Below, one piece after another: positions 10,224 to 18,804 of a stretch of DNA of 64,000 nt (positions within the stretch are counted from its first letter, which is position 1; the number at the start of each line of letters is the position of its first letter). The stretch is from positions 186,001-250,000 of the forward strand of contig RAPG01000005.1 of NCBI GenBank assembly GCA_005239165.1, written 5' to 3'. The stretch is from Allopusillimonas ginsengisoli (GTDB lineage Bacteria; Pseudomonadota; Gammaproteobacteria; Burkholderiales; Burkholderiaceae_B). A program made the position numbers and the translations under genes. The notes under the pieces are model-generated. The model was given only the letters and a program-made list of their open reading frames with translations, did no database searches and had not been told where the DNA came from.

Positions 10224-10894
10224 GATTCGACCCCCGGTATATCGGCAAAGCGGCCTGTTATGTCGATGCGCAAGGTGCGTGTCGCGTACGTGGCCATAAG
10301 CTGCCGGTCGTGTGAGGCGATTAGTGTGGTGACCCCGACGCGATTGAAGTCGCGAAACACCTCCATAATGCGGCGGGCGCTTTCTTCGTCCAGATTGGCG
10401 GTGGGCTCATCAGCGATGAGAATGGCCGGGCGGTTGACAATGGCACGGGCGATGGCCAGCCGCTGCTGTTCGCCTCCAGACATTTCAACTGGATTGAGCT
10501 GCTCTTTGCCGGACAGGCCTACTTTTTCCATGGCTGCGCGGGCGCGCGTGCCAGCCAGGCGTGGTTCCAGCCCTGCGACGAAGAGCGGCAGCATGACATT
10601 GGAAATAGCGTTGCGATCGTAGAGCAGATGCATATCTTGCAAAATAACCCCGACAGCACGCCGCAGATAGGGTCGGGCCCGTGACGGCATTCTGTCAATG
10701 CGGTGGCCGTTGACATGGACTGATCCGCGACTGGGCGGCTCAAGCCCACCGATCAGCTTAAGCAAGGTCGATTTGCCGGCCCCGGATGGGCCCGAAACGA
10801 AGACGAATTCACCCGGCGCAACACTAAAGTTGATGTCGGCAAGGATGTTTCGTCCGCGTCCATACGATTTGAATACGTGCTGGAATTCGATCAT
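10220..10894 (-). CDS. ftsE: Cell division ATP-binding protein FtsE
   Basis: 224-residue ABC ATPase of the FtsEX divisome complex. It shows Walker A GPSGAGKST at 35-43, the signature MSGGEQQRLAIARA at 138-151, Walker B ILIADEP at 158-164 and a switch histidine in IASHD. It is the first gene of ftsE-ftsX-mutY. The 198-bp gap to the divergent amino-acid transporter gene (10895-11092) probably holds promoters for both; no convincing -35/-10 pair stood out. Confidence 0.96.
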   Translation of the reverse strand: MIEFQHVFKSYGRGRNILADINFSVAPGEFVFVSGPSGAGKSTLLKLIGGLEPPSRGSVHVNGHRIDRMPSRARPYLRRAVGVILQDMHLLYDRNAISNVMLPLFVAGLEPRLAGTRARAAMEKVGLSGKEQLNPVEMSGGEQQRLAIARAIVNRPAILIADEPTANLDEESARRIMEVFRDFNRVGVTTLIASHDRQLMATYATRTLRIDITGRFADIPGVES

Positions 10895-11092
10895 GGTGAA
10901 CTTGAAGATGAAACCTGGGTGAGAAAGGTTCGGGTCTGAAATTGACTTTTATTAGCGTAACAGGGGAGGGACCGCAGGGATATCCCCCATGTTTTTAGCC
11001 GTATCCAAAGGCTACGATCTCATACAACTTCGGCAACCTACCACCATTGTATGCCGGGTGTGTCAAATACAACTTACAAGTAGGGACAAGAC

Positions 11093-12109
11093 ATGAAATT
11101 GATAAATGCAGCAGTATTGGGTGCGTCAATATTGGCGTTCTCGGCTGTCTCACAGGCAGGCGAAACTTTTGACAAGGTCAAGCAAAAAGGGTTTGTCCAG
11201 TGCGGGTTCCATACCGGCTTGCCAGGCTTTTCAATTGCCGACAGCAAGGGCGAGTGGTCAGGCATTGACGTTGATATTTGCCGCGGCATTGCCGTCATGA
11301 TGTTTGGCGACAGCACCAAGTACAAGGCCACGCCGGTTACCACCCAGCAGCGTTTCACCGCACTGCAGTCAGGCGAGATTGATGTGCTTACGCGCAATAC
11401 TACGGCGACCCTCACACGTGACACCACGCTTGGTTTGATGAGCACTGGCATTAACTATTATGACAGCCAGGGCATCATGGTAAACAAACAGCTGGGCGTA
11501 AAAAGTGCCAAAGAGCTGAGCGGTGCTGCCATTTGCGTGCAGCCTGGTACCACTACCGAGCTGAACCTGGCTGACTGGTTCAGGTCGCACAAGCTTGACT
11601 TCAAGCCTGTGGTCATCAACAGCCCCGATGAGGCCATGCGTTCATACGTGGCGGGTCGTTGCGATGCCTATACGACTGACAAGTCGGGGCTTGCAACCAT
11701 ACGCACGACGCTGGCCGAACCTGATAACAACATCATTCTTCCTGAAGATTTCTCCAAAGAGCCTCTGGGCCCCATGGTGCGTCAGGGTGATGACCAGTGG
11801 TTTATGGTTGTGCGCTGGGTGCTCAATGCCATGCTGGAAGCTGAAGAGTATGGCATCACATCCAAAAACGTCGATGAAATGCTGAAAAGCGATAACCCCA
11901 ATATCCAGCGCATTCTTGGTGCAACTGGCGAAATGGGCAAAGGCCTCGGCATCGACAATAAATGGGGCTATAACCTGATCAAGCAGGTTGGCAACTATGG
12001 CGAATCGTTTGAGCGCAATATTGGCATGGGTTCTGCCATGAAGCTCGAGCGTGGCCTGAACGCGCAATGGAAGGATGGCGGCGTAATGTATGCCTGGCCT
12101 ATCCGTTAA
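11093..12109 (+). CDS. aapJ: General L-amino-acid ABC transporter, periplasmic binding protein (AapJ-like)
   Basis: 338 residues with a signal peptide of about 22 residues (cleavage probably after SQA). FDKVKQKGFVQCG and the following GFSIADSKGEWSGIDVDICR match the polar-amino-acid family 3 binding proteins of the Aap/Bzt group. It captures amino acids in the periplasm for the membrane complex encoded just downstream. A good ribosome site (AGGGA) precedes the ATG. Two perfect hairpins follow the stop and probably set its expression above that of the permeases. Substrate range is inferred from family only. Confidence 0.9.
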   Translation: MKLINAAVLGASILAFSAVSQAGETFDKVKQKGFVQCGFHTGLPGFSIADSKGEWSGIDVDICRGIAVMMFGDSTKYKATPVTTQQRFTALQSGEIDVLTRNTTATLTRDTTLGLMSTGINYYDSQGIMVNKQLGVKSAKELSGAAICVQPGTTTELNLADWFRSHKLDFKPVVINSPDEAMRSYVAGRCDAYTTDKSGLATIRTTLAEPDNNIILPEDFSKEPLGPMVRQGDDQWFMVVRWVLNAMLEAEEYGITSKNVDEMLKSDNPNIQRILGATGEMGKGLGIDNKWGYNLIKQVGNYGESFERNIGMGSAMKLERGLNAQWKDGGVMYAWPIR

Positions 12110-12124
12110 ACTCTGCCTGTTCCA

Positions 12125-12162
12125 GTATAGTCATGCCGGAGTACTTGCCGGCCTGACTATAC
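12125..12162 (+). terminator. Perfect hairpin after aapJ (first of two)
   Basis: GTATAGTCA at 12125-12133 pairs with TGACTATAC at 12154-12162. Inside, GCCGG at 12135-12139 pairs with CCGGC at 12148-12152. No U-run follows, so it is more likely an mRNA-stabilising or partial-attenuation element than a full terminator. Confidence 0.6.
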
Positions 12163-12168
12163 AACCTG

Positions 12169-12206
12169 GCCACGTGCGGGGTCGCTCAATCGTCCTCGCA
12201 CGTGGC
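12169..12206 (+). terminator. Perfect 10-bp hairpin between aapJ and aapQ (second of two)
   Basis: GCCACGTGCG at 12169-12178 pairs exactly with CGCACGTGGC at 12197-12206, with an 18-nt loop. There is no U-tract. It ends 22 bp before the aapQ start, so it may also influence aapQ translation. Confidence 0.6.
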
Positions 12207-12228
12207 GTAAGCCCAATCCCTGATACGC

Positions 12229-13413
12229 ATGGTAAATAAAGCATCTGCAACTCCGGCGCCTAAACGAAGCATGTCGTGGAACGATCCTGGCGTGCGATCT
12301 GTCGTGTATCAAATTCTGGTGCTGGGGCTGGTAGGCTTTGGCGTCTGGTATCTGGTTTCAAACACACTGCACAATCTGTCAGTGCGCAATATTTCTACCG
12401 GCTTCGGGTTTCTGCACCGTGAGGCCGGGTTTGCCATCGGCGAGAGCGTAGTTGAATACAGCCCCGCCGATACGTATGGGCGAGCCATCTGGGTGGGCAT
12501 TCTCAACACCCTGCGGGTTTCGATCATCGGCATTATTCTGGCCACCCTTTTTGGTACGTTGCTGGGCATGGCCCGCCTTTCCAAAAACTGGCTGCTGTCC
12601 CGGGTTGCCGGCGCCTACATCGAGCTCATGCGCAACATTCCACTGTTGCTACAGCTTTTCTTCTGGTATGCCATCATCACAGAGGTAATGCCAGGGCCGC
12701 GCGAGGCGCTTAACCCGGCCCCAGGCGTGTTTCTGTCCAATCGTGGGCTTAAGCTGCCCTCTCTTCAGGGCGATGCGGTTGACTGGATACTTGGCGGTTT
12801 TGGTCTTGCCTTAATCGCCATACCGTTTTTGGCGCGCTGGGCACGCAAGCGGCAAGAAAGCACGGGTCATATTTTTCCGTTGGGCCGAGTATGCCTGGCC
12901 CTATTCATTATCCTGCCAGTGGCCGGCTGGCTGGCGGGCGGTGCCACGCTGGCCGTAGATATGCCGGTGTTCAAAGGCTTTAACTTTAGCGGCGGCATAT
13001 CGATTTCGCCCGAGTTCGCCGCGTTGCTGGCCGGGCTGGTCATTTACACCACGGCGTTTGTGGCCGAGGTGGTGCGCTCAGGCATACAGGCTGTTAATCA
13101 GGGGCAATGGGAGGCGGCGGGATCGCTGGGGTTGCCCCGGGGGCGTGTGCTGCGGTTGGTAATTTTGCCGCAGGCTTTGCGTGTAATTGTGCCGCCCATG
13201 ACCAGTCAATATCTGAACCTGACCAAAAATAGCTCGCTGGCTGTCGCCATTGGTTACCCTGATATTGTCTCAGTGGTGAACACTACACTGAACCAGACTG
13301 GTCAGGCGATTGAGGGCATTCTGATCATTATGGCGGCTTACCTTACTGTCAGCCTGTCGATTTCCATATTTATGAACTGGTACAACAAGCGCATCGCGCT
13401 GGTGGAGCGATGA
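12229..13413 (+). CDS. aapQ: General L-amino-acid ABC transporter permease (AapQ-like)
   Basis: 394-residue inner-membrane permease of the HAAT family. A first helix lies near 25-45. The EAA-type loop, EAAGSLGLPRGRVLRLVILPQA, is around residues 300-321 (quoted here in two overlapping pieces: EAAGSLGLPRGRVL and LRLVILPQA). The large insertion between early helices (about 145-240) is usual for AapQ/BztB. It pairs with the next gene to form the channel. The stop overlaps the aapM start by 4 bp. Confidence 0.9.
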   Translation: MVNKASATPAPKRSMSWNDPGVRSVVYQILVLGLVGFGVWYLVSNTLHNLSVRNISTGFGFLHREAGFAIGESVVEYSPADTYGRAIWVGILNTLRVSIIGIILATLFGTLLGMARLSKNWLLSRVAGAYIELMRNIPLLLQLFFWYAIITEVMPGPREALNPAPGVFLSNRGLKLPSLQGDAVDWILGGFGLALIAIPFLARWARKRQESTGHIFPLGRVCLALFIILPVAGWLAGGATLAVDMPVFKGFNFSGGISISPEFAALLAGLVIYTTAFVAEVVRSGIQAVNQGQWEAAGSLGLPRGRVLRLVILPQALRVIVPPMTSQYLNLTKNSSLAVAIGYPDIVSVVNTTLNQTGQAIEGILIIMAAYLTVSLSISIFMNWYNKRIALVER

Positions 13414-14513
13414 TGAGCCAGAATCTTGCTCCTGTGCTGCCCGAGAGCGGCCCGCCCCGAAATCAAATCGGTGTTATTGGCTGGATGAGGGCCCGTCTGT
13501 TTTCGTCGCCGTTGAACACCATGCTGACTGTGCTGATCGCATGGCTGCTGCTTATGTTTGTTCCGGCGATTGTCGAATGGCTGTTTATTCGTGCCAACTT
13601 TGATGCAACCACCGCCCAAGAGTGCCGTGCTTCGGGTGGCGCCTGCTGGGCGTTCATCAGAGAAAAACACCGCCTCATCCTCTTCGGGCTCTATCCCTAT
13701 GATGAGCAATGGCGTCCGTTGCTGGCGACCGTCCTTTTGGTCGGCGTCATTATCTGCAGTTGTATCCGTCGTTTCTGGAAGCCTTATCTCGGGCTGATCT
13801 GGCTGGTCGTGCTGACTGCAGTGGCGGTACTGATGTGGGGCGGCGTGTTTGGGATGCGCTACGTTGAAAATGACAAATGGGGTGGCCTGCCCCTTACTCT
13901 GATACTGTCGACGTTTGGCATTGCCTTTGCCTTTCCGTTCGGATTGCTGCTGGCGCTTGGCCGACGTTCAAACATGCCGGCCATCAAAGCGATCAGCATT
14001 ATCTACATTGAGCTGATTCGCGGCGTGCCGTTGATCAGCCTGCTGTTTATGTCGTCGGTCATGCTGCCGCTGTTTTTGCCCGAAGGCTTCAGCATAGACA
14101 AACTGCTGCGTGCCCAGATTGCCCTCATCATGTTCGCGGCGGCCTATATTGCCGAAACCGTGCGTGGTGGTCTGCAGGCCATTCCGAAAGGACAATACGA
14201 GGGGGCTGACTCGCTGGGGCTAAGCTACTGGCAGCAAATGCGAAAAATCATACTGCCCCAGGCGTTGCGGGTAGTAATACCGCCTCTGGTCGGCATTTTT
14301 ATTTCGCTGTTCAAGGATACGTCGCTGGTGGTTATTATCGGTATTTTCGATCTTACCCAGGCCGCCAAAACGGCGGTAGCAGATGCTGCTTGGCGTGGCT
14401 TCAGTACCGAGGCTTATCTGTTTATTGCATTTATTTATTTTATTTTTTGTTTTTCGATTTCCCGCTACAGCCAGTCACTGGAACGGCATCTCGAGACGGG
14501 GCATCAGCGTTGA
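13410..14513 (+). CDS. aapM: General L-amino-acid ABC transporter permease (AapM-like)
   Basis: 367-residue second permease of the Aap-type importer. It has eight or so hydrophobic segments, the family sequence YIELIRGVPLISLLFM, and the EAA loop YEGADSLGLSYWQQMRKIIL that contacts the ATPase. It overlaps aapQ by ATGA; an alternative ATG lies three bases on. Two dissimilar permeases in a row, rather than one, separate the Aap group from simpler polar-amino-acid importers. Confidence 0.9.
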   Translation: MMSQNLAPVLPESGPPRNQIGVIGWMRARLFSSPLNTMLTVLIAWLLLMFVPAIVEWLFIRANFDATTAQECRASGGACWAFIREKHRLILFGLYPYDEQWRPLLATVLLVGVIICSCIRRFWKPYLGLIWLVVLTAVAVLMWGGVFGMRYVENDKWGGLPLTLILSTFGIAFAFPFGLLLALGRRSNMPAIKAISIIYIELIRGVPLISLLFMSSVMLPLFLPEGFSIDKLLRAQIALIMFAAAYIAETVRGGLQAIPKGQYEGADSLGLSYWQQMRKIILPQALRVVIPPLVGIFISLFKDTSLVVIIGIFDLTQAAKTAVADAAWRGFSTEAYLFIAFIYFIFCFSISRYSQSLERHLETGHQR

Positions 14514-14567
14514 GCGTCCAGGCTATGAGTTTCGGCGGGCGAGCACGCATCGTGAGGGAGTACGGGC

Positions 14568-15308
14568 ATGTCTGATGCCATTATCCAGATGGAAAACGTC
14601 AACAAATGGTACGGACAGTTCCATGTGTTGCGCAATATAAACCTGAACGTCGCACCTAGTGAGCGCATTGTCATCTGTGGCCCTTCAGGGTCGGGCAAGT
14701 CGACGTTAATCCGCTGCATCAACCGGCTCGAGGAACATCAGCAGGGCGATATCATTGTTGATGGAGTCCAGCTAACCAACAACCTCAAGCAGATCGAAAC
14801 GATACGGCGTGACGTGGGCATGGTGTTTCAGCATTTCAACCTCTTTCCTCATCTCACGGTACTAGAAAACCTGACGCTGGGGCCGGTATGGGTGCTGAAG
14901 AAAACCAAGGCCGAGGCCGAGGCCACCGCCATGAAATATCTCGAGCGCGTCCGCATTCCGGAGCAGGCAGCCAAGTTTCCGGGGCAGCTTTCGGGTGGGC
15001 AGCAGCAGCGTGTGGCCATCGCGCGCTCGCTGTGCATGAATCCCAAGATCATGCTGTTTGATGAGCCTACGTCGGCCCTCGACCCCGAGATGGTTAAAGA
15101 GGTACTGGACGTCATGGTGGGTCTGGCCGAAGAGACCGGTATGACAATGTTGTGCGTTACCCACGAGATGGGGTTTGCCCGTAAAGTGGCGGATCGCGTC
15201 ATATTCATGGATGGCGGCGAAATCATAGAAGAGAACACGCCTGATACCTTCTTTGATAACCCTCAAAACGAACGCACCAAACTCTTCCTCAGTCAGATTC
15301 TTCATTGA
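14568..15308 (+). CDS. aapP: General L-amino-acid ABC transporter ATPase (AapP-like)
   Basis: 246-residue ATPase that energises the AapQM channel. Walker [10 protein letters not shown] is at 38-46. The Q-loop is in [13 protein letters not shown], the signature is [14 protein letters not shown], Walker B is [14 protein letters not shown], and the H-loop is VTHEMGFA. The start is taken at the ATG after GGGAG. It is the last gene of the aapJQMP operon, and a GC-rich hairpin follows at 15312-15332. Confidence 0.93.
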   Translation: MSDAIIQMENVNKWYGQFHVLRNINLNVAPSERIVICGPSGSGKSTLIRCINRLEEHQQGDIIVDGVQLTNNLKQIETIRRDVGMVFQHFNLFPHLTVLENLTLGPVWVLKKTKAEAEATAMKYLERVRIPEQAAKFPGQLSGGQQQRVAIARSLCMNPKIMLFDEPTSALDPEMVKEVLDVMVGLAEETGMTMLCVTHEMGFARKVADRVIFMDGGEIIEENTPDTFFDNPQNERTKLFLSQILH

Positions 15309-15311
15309 TCT

Positions 15312-15332
15312 GCCGTGGCCTGAGGCCACGGC
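15312..15332 (+). terminator. Hairpin ending the aap operon
   Basis: GCCGTGGCC at 15312-15320 and GGCCACGGC at 15324-15332 form a perfect 9-bp stem with a 3-nt loop. The U-rich stretch is 15-30 nt downstream rather than adjacent, so termination may be incomplete. Confidence 0.6.
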
Positions 15333-15376
15333 GTGTCTTACCTGTTTTCTTTATTTGTTTTTTTAGGCATTACGCT

Positions 15377-16387
15377 ATGTTTTCCCGTGTAAAGTTTTTT
15401 TGTACTGCAACGCTGGTGTCCGCCGGCATGCTGGCGCTTCCTGCTGTGGCTGCCGATGTCGGAGCGAAGGCAGCTGAGGCGTTCCCTTCTCAATCCATTA
15501 AGTTTATTGTGCCGTATTCACCAGGTGGGCCACTTGACGGTGTGTCGCGCTTGCTGGCAGAAAAAGTGAAGGGCGATCTCGGTACTGTGGTGGTCGAGAA
15601 CAAACCCGGGGCGGGCGGAAACATCGGTGCTGGCATAGCGGCCAAGGCTGCTCCTGATGGCTATACGCTGGTAATGGGCGCGGTGGCCATCAATGCTATT
15701 AACCCCTGGCTGTACAGCGAGTTGCCGTTTGATCCGGTCAAAAGCTTCGAGCCGGTGGTTCTGGTTGCCTCGGTGCCGAACGTGCTTATTCTGAACAGCG
15801 ATTTTGCCAAGACCAATAACATAGACAGTGTCAAATCCCTGATCGCCTACGCGGCCGATCATAAAGGCGAACTCAACTTTGCGTCGGGTGGCAATGGCAG
15901 CGCCGGACACCTGGCGGGTGAGTTGCTCAACGTACGCAGCGACATCAAAACCGTGCACGTACCCTATGCGGGGGCGGCGCCTGCCAAGCTGGCACTGCTG
16001 GCGGGTCAGGTTAACTTTATGTTTGACAACCTGGCCTCGGCGTCGTCGCTGATCAACGACGGCAAGGTCAAGGCGCTTGCGGTAACAACGACAGAGCGTT
16101 CCAATATTTACCCTGATCTGCCAACCATGCAAGAGTCTGGCGTTGATAACTTCGATCTGGGTACCTGGTTTGGGGTGCTCGCCACTGGTGGCACACCGAA
16201 GGCCATTGTTGACAAGCTCAATGCCGCATATGTAAAGGGGCTGCAAGACCCTGATGTGCGCAAAACCTTGCTGGTTATGGGTTCCGACGTCAAACCAGGC
16301 ACTCCTGAAGACTTTGCAGAGCTTGTAAAACACGATCTGGCAAAATACAAAGAAGTGGTGGAAGCGTCCGGTGCTAAGCTATTCTGA
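15377..16387 (+). CDS. Bug-family periplasmic solute-binding protein (TctC-like)
   Basis: 336 residues from the preferred ATG. An upstream in-frame start at 15305 would add 24 residues ahead of the signal peptide and cross the hairpin. The signal peptide is about 26 residues, ending near AVAADV. The Bug fold is shown by IKFIVPYSPGGPLDGVSRLL and VVENKPGAGGNIG, residues that grip the ligand carboxylate in this family. No TctA/TctB membrane genes are nearby, as is common for the many Bug paralogues of Alcaligenaceae. The ligand cannot be predicted. Confidence 0.9.
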   Translation: MFSRVKFFCTATLVSAGMLALPAVAADVGAKAAEAFPSQSIKFIVPYSPGGPLDGVSRLLAEKVKGDLGTVVVENKPGAGGNIGAGIAAKAAPDGYTLVMGAVAINAINPWLYSELPFDPVKSFEPVVLVASVPNVLILNSDFAKTNNIDSVKSLIAYAADHKGELNFASGGNGSAGHLAGELLNVRSDIKTVHVPYAGAAPAKLALLAGQVNFMFDNLASASSLINDGKVKALAVTTTERSNIYPDLPTMQESGVDNFDLGTWFGVLATGGTPKAIVDKLNAAYVKGLQDPDVRKTLLVMGSDVKPGTPEDFAELVKHDLAKYKEVVEASGAKLF

Positions 16388-16517
16388 GCTCGTCATATGT
16401 TAACAACCGTCAAACTCGTCTCTATTGTTTAACAATGTAACAACCGCAGGGGCGGAGTCGGGCTAGCATAATTAAGCGGCGATACACACACCGTCAGAAT
16501 TGAATAAGGAGAATCAA

Positions 16518-17177
16518 ATGAAAATTTCCATGCGAACGGCCCGTTATGCCTCAGGGGTGGCAATCATTGCCCTGATGGCAGGCTGCGCCAATATGGACGG
16601 TATGGGGCAAGGTGGCAAAACCGCAGTAGGTGCCGGAGCTGGTGCAGCCATTGGGGCTGGGCTGGGTGCACTGATCGGTGACAGCAGCAAGGCAGCCATG
16701 ATTGGTGCCGGCATTGGCGCTGTGGCTGGCGGTATTACAGGCTACAACTGGAAAGGCGTTAAAAACGACGTTGAACAGTCTGGTGCTACCAGTCTCGGTG
16801 TAGACGTTACAGAAATGCCTGATGGCACACTGCGTGTCAACATTCCAAGCAATGTGTCGTTCGACACCGGCAAATATCAGCTCAAGCCTGCGCTGCTGCC
16901 TGTGCTTGACAGCGTAGCGCGAGCACTTGTTCAGCACCCTGAACTGCGCGCCAAATCAATTGGGTATACAGACAGTACGGGCTCAGCCGCTACAAATCAG
17001 ACTCTGTCGGTTAATCGTGCATCAGCGGTTACCAATTACCTTGCAAGGCAAGGTGTTCAGTCTGGCAAGCTGACGGCCGAAGGGCGCGGTCCCTCCAACC
17101 CGATAGGCGACAACGCCACTGTGCAAGGGCGGGCTATGAACCGTCGTGTAGAGCTGTATCTGTACGCAGTACAGTAG
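16518..17177 (+). CDS. OmpA-family outer-membrane lipoprotein with glycine zipper (YiaD-like)
   Basis: 219 residues from the ATG preceded by AAGGAG. Signal peptide II: lipobox LMAGC puts the lipid-bearing cysteine near residue 23. A glycine-zipper region follows at about 38-75, with repeated GAGxGA patterns. A C-terminal OmpA/peptidoglycan-binding domain runs at about 100-219, with TGKYQLKPALLPVLDSVA and the closing NRRVELYL. It probably tethers the outer membrane to the wall. A classical terminator follows at 17232-17263, so it is likely a single-gene unit. Confidence 0.92.
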   Translation: MKISMRTARYASGVAIIALMAGCANMDGMGQGGKTAVGAGAGAAIGAGLGALIGDSSKAAMIGAGIGAVAGGITGYNWKGVKNDVEQSGATSLGVDVTEMPDGTLRVNIPSNVSFDTGKYQLKPALLPVLDSVARALVQHPELRAKSIGYTDSTGSAATNQTLSVNRASAVTNYLARQGVQSGKLTAEGRGPSNPIGDNATVQGRAMNRRVELYLYAVQ

Positions 17178-17231
17178 TAGCCCCATCGGGCGGCCATGGT
17201 AACAACCTGGCCGGCCTGAATCAGGCAACTT

Positions 17232-17263
17232 AAATGGCGACCGTCTCAGGTCGCCATTTTTTT
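17232..17263 (+). terminator. Rho-independent terminator after the OmpA-like lipoprotein
   Basis: AAATGGCGACC at 17232-17242 pairs perfectly with GGTCGCCATTT at 17249-17259, with loop GTCTCA, and the T-run extends to 17263. Confidence 0.92.
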
Positions 17264-17437
17264 CTGGGTCGCCATTGATTTGAGTGGCAAGGGTTTAGTT
17301 GCTACTGCAGGTGCAGAGTCTGATTCTGCTCAGTGCCGGTTTGTCAGCAGCCACAAGCAACTGCAGGCTCCGGCCGCTGGTCAACGCTGATGGGCTAATG
17401 CCGGCATCAAAAACCGCAGATAACGGTCTGATTGCGC

Positions 17438-17863
17438 TCAGCGTTTCTGGTCTTTTTTGCTGAGTGAGCGCACCAGGCTTGAGACTGCATCTTCGATCGT
17501 GGTGCGTGCTGTGGGCGTCAATGCCCAGTAGTCAGACGGTGAAACTGTGTTGAAAGGCCACATGCTGTGTTCGGAGACTAAGCCGGCAGCAGGCCGCAGG
17601 TTTTCAATGGGCTGGTCTTCAGGAGTGTCCATGGGGCCTACCCCTTGACCCAGCCATACCACGTTGACCTTCAATATGGCGGCGAGATCTAAAAGCGACC
17701 GCGAGTCACGACGGCTCGCATTTTCGTAATTGGAGATGGCGCTTTGGGATATTTTCGCCGCACGCGCCAGCTCAGCCTGGCTGAGCCCACGCAGTTTGCG
17801 GACGTGTCGAAGTCGTTCAGAAAATTGCTTCACGAATGTGATTGGACGACTATACTTCAACAC
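17438..17863 (-). CDS. XRE-family (Cro/CI-type) transcriptional regulator
   Basis: 141 residues. The N-terminal helix-turn-helix spans about 15-70: RLRHVRKLRGLSQAELARAA, then KISQSAISNYENASRR. The C-terminal 65 residues have no recognisable sensor or catalytic motif. It is transcribed away from the winged-helix regulator at 17987. The intergenic region holds an 8-bp ACAATTGT palindrome (core of 17880-17893), a candidate operator. Target genes are unknown. Confidence 0.85.
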   Translation of the reverse strand: MLKYSRPITFVKQFSERLRHVRKLRGLSQAELARAAKISQSAISNYENASRRDSRSLLDLAAILKVNVVWLGQGVGPMDTPEDQPIENLRPAAGLVSEHSMWPFNTVSPSDYWALTPTARTTIEDAVSSLVRSLSKKDQKR

Positions 17864-17879
17864 GTTGGTAATAGTTCTG

Positions 17880-17893
17880 ATTACAATTGTGAT
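17880..17893. promoter_or_regulatory. Candidate palindromic operator upstream of the XRE gene
   Basis: ATTACAATTGTGAT is a palindrome with a perfect ACAATTGT core, AT/AT outer pairs and one mismatched pair. It lies 17 bp upstream of the XRE start codon, where an autoregulatory site would be expected. No binding evidence exists. Confidence 0.35.
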
Positions 17894-17907
17894 GGCAAGA
17901 TGTAAAA

Positions 17908-17935
17908 TTAAGTAAAATATAAGACATTAAGTAAA
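17908..17935. promoter_or_regulatory. Direct repeat ATTAAGTAAA x2, 18 bp apart
   Basis: ATTAAGTAAA occurs at 17908-17917 and 17926-17935. A TATATT box at 17942-17947 follows with no good -35, as at activator-dependent promoters. OmpR/PhoB-type winged-helix proteins bind direct repeats, and the next gene encodes such a domain, so self-regulation is plausible. Confidence 0.35.
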
Positions 17936-17986
17936 GTCCGCTATATTGCGTTAACCCGTGTGTTTCCACTTCTTGACGAGGCTCTC

Positions 17987-18745
17987 TTGAACGAACCCGC
18001 CCTTCATAAAGCCAAGGTTTTTCCTGCTGTTGTGCTGTTGTATGCACCCAGATCAACGTCTGGCGCTACGTTCGCCGCCAAGGCGCATGCTACTGAACTC
18101 CAAGCTCACGGGTTCCATGTGCAGCAATGCGCCGATGTTCCCTCTTTGTATACGGCCACACAAAAAGAGCTCAGCCAGGCGGCTGTGGTTGTGGTTGTAC
18201 TGGCTGCGCCACATGCTGAAATCTGCACGGTTTCGGCACATCTGCGCATGCTGCATCCTGCCGTTGGCATACTTGCCGTGGCCGACTCCCAAACCGAAAT
18301 CACGGCCATCCAGTTGCTGCAAAGCGGGGCTGACGCCGTAGTTCCCATGGTTGCCTCTGCGCCCCTGATGGCGGCTATGCTCTTCCGGCTGCTGTGGCGT
18401 CTCGATATGTCCGCTGCACTGCGTTCATCCGCACAAAGCAATCCAGTATGGGCGCTGTCAGAGCAGGGCTGGATACTCTCCAGTCCAAACAGCCAGCGCA
18501 TACCGCTTACTACGGGCGAACGTGCCTTTCTTCTTGCGCTCATGACGGCGCCAAATCAGCGCGCTTCGCATGCGCAGCTCACAGAGGCCGTCAATGAGGC
18601 ATACGTCGGCGAGGCCAGCAACGCCATGCAAAGCCGCCTCAGCGTGCTGGTTAGCCGCTTGCGGCGCAAATGTATGGAGCATGGTGCGCGGCTGCCGGTC
18701 AAGTCGGTACATAATTGGGGCTATATGTTTACTGGCCAGCTATAG
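17987..18745 (+). CDS. OmpR-type winged-helix regulator with degenerate receiver domain
   Basis: About 252 residues from the TTG at 17987, which has GAGG seven bases upstream; a GTG at 17960 would add nine residues. The N-terminal half has receiver-like alternating strands and helices, but the usual acidic pocket is VVLLYAPRS, the phosphoacceptor position is VVVVVLAAP with no Asp, and the conserved Lys is absent. The C-terminal 95 residues form a winged helix (PLTTGERAFLLALMTAPNQ and SVHNWGYMFTG). It is therefore probably not phosphorylated. No sensor kinase is adjacent, and the regulated genes are unknown. Confidence 0.8.
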   Translation: MNEPALHKAKVFPAVVLLYAPRSTSGATFAAKAHATELQAHGFHVQQCADVPSLYTATQKELSQAAVVVVVLAAPHAEICTVSAHLRMLHPAVGILAVADSQTEITAIQLLQSGADAVVPMVASAPLMAAMLFRLLWRLDMSAALRSSAQSNPVWALSEQGWILSSPNSQRIPLTTGERAFLLALMTAPNQRASHAQLTEAVNEAYVGEASNAMQSRLSVLVSRLRRKCMEHGARLPVKSVHNWGYMFTGQL

Positions 18746-18775
18746 CTGCCTGTTCACGGGCCTGCTATAGCTGCC
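18739..18775. repeat. Short direct repeat GCTATAGCTGCC x2
   Basis: GCTATAGCTGCC occurs at 18739-18750 and 18764-18775, between the 3' ends of two convergent genes. Each copy contains the palindrome GCTATAGC. It may fold as a weak hairpin; its function is unknown. Confidence 0.4.
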
Positions 18776-18804
18776 CGCCATCTTGTCGCCGTACTGCTTT
18801 TGGA

